From positions 1-10,567 of the forward strand of contig SMWH01000099.1 in the NCBI GenBank assembly GCA_004357005.1: a stretch of DNA of 10,567 bases, in the 5' to 3' direction. Source of the stretch: Gammaproteobacteria bacterium. GTDB taxonomy: Bacteria > Pseudomonadota > Gammaproteobacteria > SMWH01. Positions 6,233 through 10,567 of this stretch are shown in pieces. Position 1 is the first letter of the stretch, and every line of letters starts with the position of its first letter. The notes beneath the pieces were generated by a model. The model was given only the letters and a program-made list of their open reading frames with translations. It made no database searches and had not been told where the DNA came from. A program made the translations under genes and the position numbers.

Positions 6233-6879
6233 GGAGCGTCGGGTTGGTTCTCGGGGGCTGCCCGTACGAATGCATCCAGTTCCATGCAGGCAGCGTAGAT
6301 CCGGTTGATCGTGGGAAACCGTTTCATATCGACGTCGAAACGTACCGCGTTGTAGTACTGGGGTACCAGAACACAGTCGGCCATCGTCGGCGAGTCCCCG
6401 TGCATGAACACGCCCGTACGCGGATCCTGCAAATGGATTTCCATCGCTTTGAAGCCGCCGTGGATCCAGTCACGTATCCACTCAACTTTTTTTTCGTCCG
6501 GCTGCCCAAGTTTTTCGACCAGGTATCGCAACACCCGCAGGTTCTGCACCGGCTGGATGTCGCTGGCCACGATCATGGCCAGGGCGCGGATACGCGCCCG
6601 GTCCTCGGCTGAACCAGGCAGCAGGGAAGGCTCGGTGCGTGTTTCGTCCAGATACTCCAGGATCGCCAGTGACTGGTGGATGACGTGTTCGCCGTCCACC
6701 AGCGTCGGCACCAGGCCCTGGGGGTTGATACGCCGGTATTCGGCTTTGTGTTGTTCACCGCCCTCACGAACCAGGTGCACGAAGCTCGGCTCGTAGTCGA
6801 TGCCCTTCAGGTTGAGCCCAATACGCACCCGGTATGCGGAGGAACTCCGCCAGTACGTGTACAGGATCAACGGGATCAC
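6229..6879 (-). CDS. maiA: Maleylacetoacetate isomerase (zeta-class GST)
   Basis: A 216-residue glutathione-dependent isomerase that turns maleylacetoacetate into fumarylacetoacetate, the step between HGD and FAH in tyrosine breakdown. The thioredoxin-like N-terminal domain carries the active-site stretch RSSSAYRVRIGLNLKG (11-26), where many relatives have SSCSxR, then NPQGLVPTL (52-60) and QSLAILEYL (69-77) of the glutathione site. The all-helical C-terminal domain includes SDIQPVQNLRVLRYL and SPTMADCVLVPQYYNA. The start is a GTG at 6879, with AAGG eight bases upstream, three bases after the FAH stop. No ATG offers a sensible alternative. The stop overlaps the next gene's ATG. Confidence 0.94.
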   Translation of the reverse strand: MIPLILYTYWRSSSAYRVRIGLNLKGIDYEPSFVHLVREGGEQHKAEYRRINPQGLVPTLVDGEHVIHQSLAILEYLDETRTEPSLLPGSAEDRARIRALAMIVASDIQPVQNLRVLRYLVEKLGQPDEKKVEWIRDWIHGGFKAMEIHLQDPRTGVFMHGDSPTMADCVLVPQYYNAVRFDVDMKRFPTINRIYAACMELDAFVRAAPENQPDAP

Positions 6880-6882
6880 GAT

Positions 6883-7860
6883 TCAGGCCTTTTCGACGCG
6901 TTGATCGATCGAGCCGAAAATCGTCTCGCCGTTCTTGTCGAACATCTCGATACGCACCGTGTCACCAAAACTCATGAAGGGTGTCTTGGCCTCGCCCTGC
7001 TCCACGATCTCAATAACCCGCCGTTCGGCGAGACAGCTCGCTCCCAGGGACTTGTCCTGGTTGGCGACAGTACCGGATCCCACGAGGGTCCCGGCGCCCA
7101 GCGGCCGGGTCTTTGCAGCGTGGGCTATCAGCTCGGCCAGGCTGAACTGCATGTCCTCTCCCGCCTCGGGTTTGCCGAACAGCTCACCATTGAGATGCGT
7201 GACCAGGGGCAAATGAACCTTGTAGTCGCGCCAGGCATCGCCCAGTTCATCCGGCGTGACCGCCACCGGCGACAGTGCCGAACGGGGTTTACTGTGCAGG
7301 AACCCGAAGCCCTTGCCCAACTCGTTCGGAATGAGATTGCGCAGGGACACATCGTTGATCAGAACGATCAGACGGATCTGACTGCCCGCCTCATCGGGCG
7401 TCGCGCCCATGGGCACGTCGCCGGTGATCACGCCCACTTCCGCTTCCATATCGATGCCATAGGCCTCGTCCGTCACCAGAATGATTTCGTGGGGCGCCAG
7501 AAAGCCATCAGACACGGCCTGATACATAAGGGGATCGCTTAGAAAGCTGGGCGGCATTTCCGCGCCACGGGCCTTGCGCACCCTTTCCACATGAGCGAGA
7601 TAGGCGCTGCCGTCCAGGAACTGGTAAGCCCTGGGCAACGGTGAGGCCAACTCATCCACATTGAAGGCAAACCCCGCGCCCTTGCCGGTATTCAGATCCC
7701 CGTACACCTTGTCCAGTCTCGGCGCGGCGTTTTCCCAGTCTTCCAGCGCCGCCTGCAGCGTAGGGGCGATCTCCGGGACCGTAATGGCCCAGGTGAGGTC
7801 GCGTTCGACGACGACCAGCGTGCCGTCACGGCCGCCTTCCCTGAGTGAAGCCAGTTTCAA
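6883..7860 (-). CDS. fahA: Fumarylacetoacetase, short bacterial form
   Basis: A 325-residue FAH-family hydrolase, predicted to split fumarylacetoacetate into fumarate and acetoacetate, the last step of the homogentisate pathway. The N-terminal part (1-80) is the small FAH N-domain of this bacterial subgroup. The C-terminal catalytic domain shows the metal-binding carboxylates in GIDMEAEVGVITGD (E139 and E141) and LINDVSLRNL (D170), followed by KGFGFLHSKPRSALSP and LVGSGTVANQD. It is about 100 residues shorter than eukaryotic FAH, as usual for this subgroup. The start is a TTG at 7860, supported by an excellent AAGAAGGA seven bases upstream. Related FAH hydrolases act on other diketo acids, but the neighbouring HPPD, HGD and MAI genes make the substrate clear. 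Confidence 0.92.
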   Translation of the reverse strand: MKLASLREGGRDGTLVVVERDLTWAITVPEIAPTLQAALEDWENAAPRLDKVYGDLNTGKGAGFAFNVDELASPLPRAYQFLDGSAYLAHVERVRKARGAEMPPSFLSDPLMYQAVSDGFLAPHEIILVTDEAYGIDMEAEVGVITGDVPMGATPDEAGSQIRLIVLINDVSLRNLIPNELGKGFGFLHSKPRSALSPVAVTPDELGDAWRDYKVHLPLVTHLNGELFGKPEAGEDMQFSLAELIAHAAKTRPLGAGTLVGSGTVANQDKSLGASCLAERRVIEIVEQGEAKTPFMSFGDTVRIEMFDKNGETIFGSIDQRVEKA

Positions 7861-7867
7861 AATAGTG

Positions 7868-7875
7868 TCCTTCTT
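7868..7875 (-). promoter_or_regulatory. Strong Shine-Dalgarno for the TTG-started fahA
   Basis: AAGAAGGA lies seven bases before the TTG at 7860. It decides the start in the absence of a nearby ATG. Confidence 0.7.
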
Positions 7876-7893
7876 ATTTCATTCGTGGCTCTT

Positions 7894-7920
7894 GTAGGAG
7901 CGCCATTCGTGGCGCGATTC
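7894..7920. repeat. REP-type palindrome overlapping the hmgA stop codon
   Basis: A 27-nt unit starting GTAGGAGCG whose core GCGCCA-TTCG-TGGCGC folds into a six-base-pair hairpin. Its last two bases lie inside the hmgA TGA. The exact reverse complement recurs at 9102-9128, on the other side of hmgA. A ten-base part, CATTCGTGGC, is also duplicated at 7880-7889, just before fahA's ribosome-binding site. The GTAGGAGCG head is typical of Pseudomonas-type REP sequences. Confidence 0.8.
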
Positions 7921-9037
7921 AACTTTTCCAGGAATCCACATACCCTTTCCACTCGATAGCGACCGCGGCAGTATCCACGTCCAACGCGTCGCGCGCGTCG
8001 ATCATGACGGCGACCTCGTTGGTTCCCGCGGCCTTCTGCTCGAAGGCGTTCTGCAGCGCCTTGGGGTGGGGTCCATGGGTGAAGCCGCAGGGGTGCATGG
8101 TGATCATCCCCGGATGGATATTGTCCCGGGAGAAGAACTCGCCGGCGTGATAGAAAATCACTTCGTCGTAGTCATCGTTGTTGTGGAAAAACGGCACCTT
8201 CAGCGCCTCGGGGTCCGTTTCAAAAGGCCGCGGCACAAAAGTACACACCACGAAACGCCCCGTCAGGAAAGTCGTGTGGGCCGAAGGCGGCAAATGATAA
8301 CGGTGGCTCATCACAGGTCTGATGTCGCGCCAGTTGATGCGCACCGGCGCCAGATCGCCCTTCCATCCCACGGCGTCCAGAGGATTGTAGGGATAGGTAA
8401 TGGTGCTCAACTGATCGCGCCGTTTGACGACGACACGCCACTCGTCTTCGCCCTGCTGTCGGACAAAATCATCATCGATGCGCGGCAGATCAAGAGCTGC
8501 CGGATCGAAGATGGCATGGGGACCCAGCAAGCCCTTGTCCGGCAGACCGTAGGAATCATTGGTCGCCTCGATCAGCAACATTTCCATCCCTTCCGTATCC
8601 ATGCGCCACATGGTGCCGCGGGGCAACATGACGTAGTCGCCCTCCTTGATCGCCATGTGCCCGTAATCGCAGAACAGGTCACCCGTTCCCTGGTGGATGA
8701 ACAACAGTTCATCGCCATCGCTGTTGCGAACCAGGTGATCCATGTTGCCCTTGAGCCGGCCGTAGCGGTATTTGCACGACGCATTGCTCATCAACATGCT
8801 CGCGTCCCAGGGCGAATTGCCTGCCTGTTCCAGCTTGTTGGTGTCAAAAGCGCGCGGTTGCAGCGGGCCTTCAAAACTCGACCAGCCGGTGGGCGGCCGA
8901 GAATGGTACATGTGGGTGGCGGGCCCGAAAAATCCTTCCTTGCCCAACTCCCGCTCATAGGTTCCTTCAGGCAGATCCACATGGGCCTGCCTCGAGGACT
9001 TGCCTTCAATCCTTGGAAAACTGATCCACTTCTTCAT
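7919..9037 (-). CDS. hmgA: Homogentisate 1,2-dioxygenase, short form
   Basis: A 372-residue cupin-type Fe(II) ring-cleavage dioxygenase, predicted to open homogentisate to maleylacetoacetate. It is some 60 residues shorter than the Pseudomonas and human enzymes. Likely iron ligands are H285 in PFFHNNDDYDEV, D291 or E292 in the same stretch, and H321 in FTHGPHP. These correspond to human H335, E341 and H371 by hand alignment. The SHRYHLPPSAHTTF segment and the MHPCGFTHGPHP loop fit the family. The start is the ATG at 9037 (MKKWISFPRIEG), with AGGA seven bases upstream. The frame continues 20 codons further, but those residues are translated REP sequence. Its place between hppD and fahA supports the assignment. 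REP palindromes border it on both sides. Confidence 0.92.
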   Translation of the reverse strand: MKKWISFPRIEGKSSRQAHVDLPEGTYERELGKEGFFGPATHMYHSRPPTGWSSFEGPLQPRAFDTNKLEQAGNSPWDASMLMSNASCKYRYGRLKGNMDHLVRNSDGDELLFIHQGTGDLFCDYGHMAIKEGDYVMLPRGTMWRMDTEGMEMLLIEATNDSYGLPDKGLLGPHAIFDPAALDLPRIDDDFVRQQGEDEWRVVVKRRDQLSTITYPYNPLDAVGWKGDLAPVRINWRDIRPVMSHRYHLPPSAHTTFLTGRFVVCTFVPRPFETDPEALKVPFFHNNDDYDEVIFYHAGEFFSRDNIHPGMITMHPCGFTHGPHPKALQNAFEQKAAGTNEVAVMIDARDALDVDTAAVAIEWKGYVDSWKS

Positions 9038-9050
9038 TGTTGATTCCTGC

Positions 9051-9070
9051 GCGCGGAAGCGGCTTCGCCC
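9051..9070. repeat. Degenerate REP-like unit
   Basis: GCGCGGAAGCGGCTTCGCCC resembles the neighbouring REP units, with a GAAGC-G-GCTTC palindrome in place of the usual core. It starts 14 bases upstream of the hmgA ATG, close to that gene's Shine-Dalgarno (about 9045-9048). Confidence 0.45.
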
Positions 9071-9094
9071 GCAGGAGCGGCTTTCCAGCCGCGA
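9071..9094. repeat. REP unit, copy 1 of the hppD-hmgA spacer
   Basis: GCAGGAGCGG followed by CTTTCCAGCCGCGA. The core GCGGCT-TTCC-AGCCGC folds into a hairpin. A 22-base stretch (9073-9094) is identical to 9133-9154. Confidence 0.75.
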
Positions 9095-9101
9095 CAAGAA
9101 A

Positions 9102-9128
9102 GAATCGCGCCACGAATGGCGCTCCTAC
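9102..9128. repeat. REP unit, inverted copy
   Basis: This is the exact 27-base reverse complement of the unit at 7894-7920. It starts GAATCGCGCC and ends CGCTCCTAC. It stands head to head with the next unit, two bases apart, forming a BIME-like pair. Confidence 0.8.
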
Positions 9129-9130
9129 GT

Positions 9131-9157
9131 GTAGGAGCGGCTTTCCAGCCGCGATTC
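9131..9157. repeat. REP unit, copy 2 of the hppD-hmgA spacer
   Basis: GTAGGAGCGG followed by CTTTCCAGCCGCGATTC, with a six-base-pair hairpin core. It ends four bases from the hppD stop codon. Its outer bases (GTAGGAGCG and GCGATTC) match those of the inverted neighbour, so the two units together form a larger palindrome. Confidence 0.8.
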
Positions 9158-9161
9158 CCTG

Positions 9162-10220
9162 TCATATGACGCCCCTGCGTACCTGGTCCCGCTCGATGGA
9201 TTCGAACAACGCCTGGAAATTGCCCTCGCCGAATCCCTCATTGCCCTTGCGCTGGATGACCTCGAAAAAAATCGGACCAATCACATTCTTGGTAAAAATC
9301 TGCAGCAGGATCTTGGACGGATCATCCCGATCGCAGTCGATGAGAATGCCATTATTCAACATGCGCGGGACGTCTTCCTGGTGCCCCTTGATGCGTTCGT
9401 CCACCACATCGTAATAGGTATCCGGCGTGTCCAGAAACGCTATGTCATGGGATCGAATGGACTCGATGGTCTCGTAGATGTTGTCGGTAAACAGCGCGAT
9501 ATGCTGAATTCCTTCGCCCTTGTACTCACGCAGGTACTCGTTGATTTGAGAACCCTCATCCGGTGACTCATTGATTGGTATCCGCACCATCTCATCGGGC
9601 GCGGTCATGGCTTTGGATACCAGCCCGGTCTGGGCACCCTTGATATCGAAATAACGGATCTCCCGGAAGTTGAAAAGTTTCTCGTAGAAATCCGCCACCT
9701 TTTCCATATTTCCATAGAACACATTATGGGTCAGGTGATCGATGAAGGTCAGCCCATAACCCTTCGGATGGGCGTGGGCGCCCTCAATGAAATCGAATTC
9801 ATCTTCGTAAACGGAACCCTTGTCGCCGTACTTGTCCACCAGGTACAACACGGCACCACCGATCCCCTTGATCATCGGCGTACAGATCGCGACGGTGTCG
9901 GGTTTGTGATCGATGGCTTCGCCACCTTTCTCCAAAGCCGTGGCGCGGGCCTTTCCGGCATCGGCAACGCGAATCGAAAAACCCGGCGCACAGGGACCAT
10001 GTTCTTTGGCGAAGTCGGCGGCAAATCCGTCCGGTTCTTCGTTCACAAGGAAATTGGAGTCACCCTGACGGTACAAGGTGATGTTCTTCGTCTTGTGTTT
10101 CCCCACCGCGCTGAATCCCAGCGCCTTGAACAGCGCGTGCAGGGCCGCGGGTTCCGGCGACGCGAATTCCACAAATTCAAAACCGTCTATACCCAGGGGA
10201 TTGTCATATTGCTCAGTCAT
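9162..10220 (-). CDS. hppD: 4-Hydroxyphenylpyruvate dioxygenase
   Basis: A 352-residue Fe(II) vicinal-oxygen-chelate dioxygenase that converts 4-hydroxyphenylpyruvate to homogentisate, the entry step of this pathway. Two VOC domains are visible. The catalytic C-terminal one holds the iron ligands H162 (FIDHLTHNV), H240 (GIQHIALF) and E320 (IFFEVIQRKG). The C-terminal signature GNEGFGEGNFQALFESIE follows. Length and ligand spacing are very close to the Pseudomonas enzyme. The ATG at 10220 is preceded by GGGAGGT about four bases upstream. It follows the tryptophan dioxygenase gene by 29 bases, without room for a convincing separate promoter. Confidence 0.97.
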   Translation of the reverse strand: MTEQYDNPLGIDGFEFVEFASPEPAALHALFKALGFSAVGKHKTKNITLYRQGDSNFLVNEEPDGFAADFAKEHGPCAPGFSIRVADAGKARATALEKGGEAIDHKPDTVAICTPMIKGIGGAVLYLVDKYGDKGSVYEDEFDFIEGAHAHPKGYGLTFIDHLTHNVFYGNMEKVADFYEKLFNFREIRYFDIKGAQTGLVSKAMTAPDEMVRIPINESPDEGSQINEYLREYKGEGIQHIALFTDNIYETIESIRSHDIAFLDTPDTYYDVVDERIKGHQEDVPRMLNNGILIDCDRDDPSKILLQIFTKNVIGPIFFEVIQRKGNEGFGEGNFQALFESIERDQVRRGVI

Positions 10221-10249
10221 CGTGACCTCCCTATTTTCACGAGACGCTG

Positions 10250-10567
10250 TCAGGTACCGATCTCGGTGCGAACGTCGAACAATTCAGGAAAAAATGTCAG
10301 TTCCAGGGCACGTTTGAGGAACGGCACGCCGCTCGAACCACCCGTACCCCGCTTGTATCCGATCAACCGCTCCACCGTTTTCATGTGCCGGAAACGCCAG
10401 AGCTGAAAACTTTCTTCGATATCCACGAGCTTTTCGCACATATGATAAGCGCCCCAGTGCTTGTCGCGGTTTTCATAGATCTCCTTGAACACCGGGACCA
10501 GGCGTGCGTTGCGTACGTGGGGCTGGCTCCAGTCCCGTTCCACGCACTCGGCCGGCACATCCAGCCC
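10250..10567 (-). CDS. Tryptophan 2,3-dioxygenase family protein (C-terminal 105 residues, cut by window edge)
   Basis: The visible residues start GLDVPAECVERDW and contain WRFRHMKTVERLIGYKRGTGGSSGVPFL. This is the haem-ligand and substrate-site region of tryptophan 2,3-dioxygenase; H61 of the fragment corresponds to the axial haem His. The C-terminus FFPELFDVRTEIGT is complete, and the gene continues to the right of the window. The family opens tryptophan to N-formylkynurenine in the cytoplasm. It is upstream of, and apparently co-transcribed with, hppD. This suggests either joint tryptophan and tyrosine catabolism or a family member with another aromatic substrate. No kynureninase or formamidase gene is visible here. 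Confidence 0.88.
   Translation of the reverse strand, partial: GLDVPAECVERDWSQPHVRNARLVPVFKEIYENRDKHWGAYHMCEKLVDIEESFQLWRFRHMKTVERLIGYKRGTGGSSGVPFLKRALELTFFPELFDVRTEIGT

Noticed and set aside
6676..7542. Plus-strand open frame (288 codons) across maiA and fahA
   Set aside because: It spans two confidently identified genes on the other strand and shows no protein family signal.
8066..9043. Plus-strand open frame (325 codons) opposite hmgA
   Set aside because: Antisense to hmgA, with no domain motifs; its codons mirror the real gene.
7861..9161. CRISPR-like repetition around hmgA
   Set aside because: The units are few, in mixed orientation and palindromic, with irregular spacing, so they are REP elements rather than a CRISPR array.

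Overview
The window looks like chromosomal DNA of a GC-rich gammaproteobacterium. The evidence is a PilU-type pilus ATPase, a tyrosine catabolic gene set of proteobacterial type, a YdcH/DUF465 protein, and intergenic REP-type palindromes (GTAGGAGCGGC...) like those of Pseudomonas and relatives. The genus cannot be fixed from the sequence. There is no tRNA, rRNA, CRISPR array, phage gene or transposase gene. Coding density is high and no gene-free stretch exceeds 300 bases.

Left part (1-1856, minus strand): cystathionine beta-synthase, followed with a 4-nt ATGA overlap by a cystathionine gamma-lyase/synthase cut by the left edge. Together they form a reverse transsulfuration pair (homocysteine to cysteine). 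Upstream lies a 200-nt spacer packed with inverted repeats, then a 74-residue DUF465 gene, then a 76-bp palindromic element with perfect 19-bp arms.

Middle (2562-5242): two overlapping minus-strand envelope genes, a DUF4398 lipoprotein and an OmpA-C-domain protein with a long coiled coil. The N-terminal part of the second resembles the first, so they look like a duplicated, cooperating pair. A short divergent promoter region separates them from pilU on the plus strand; pilT is not adjacent.

Right part (5357-10567, minus strand, transcribed right to left): a six-gene unit. In order: tryptophan 2,3-dioxygenase (C-terminal part only), 4-hydroxyphenylpyruvate dioxygenase, homogentisate 1,2-dioxygenase (short form), fumarylacetoacetase, maleylacetoacetate isomerase, and a cyclopropane-fatty-acid-synthase-like methyltransferase. 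HPPD, HGD, MAI and FAH carry tyrosine from 4-hydroxyphenylpyruvate to fumarate and acetoacetate. Genes are packed with gaps of 3 and 29 nt or a 4-nt overlap, except around hmgA. There REP palindromes fill both spacers, and an identical 27-nt unit stands in opposite orientation at each end of hmgA.

Most worth a second look: the methyltransferase coupled to maiA, which seems to lack two pocket residues conserved in true cyclopropane synthases; the inverted REPs bracketing hmgA; the GGGGTCAGA palindromes around the DUF465 gene; and the DUF4398/OmpA pair. I found no clear evidence of a wholly new defence or mobile system.
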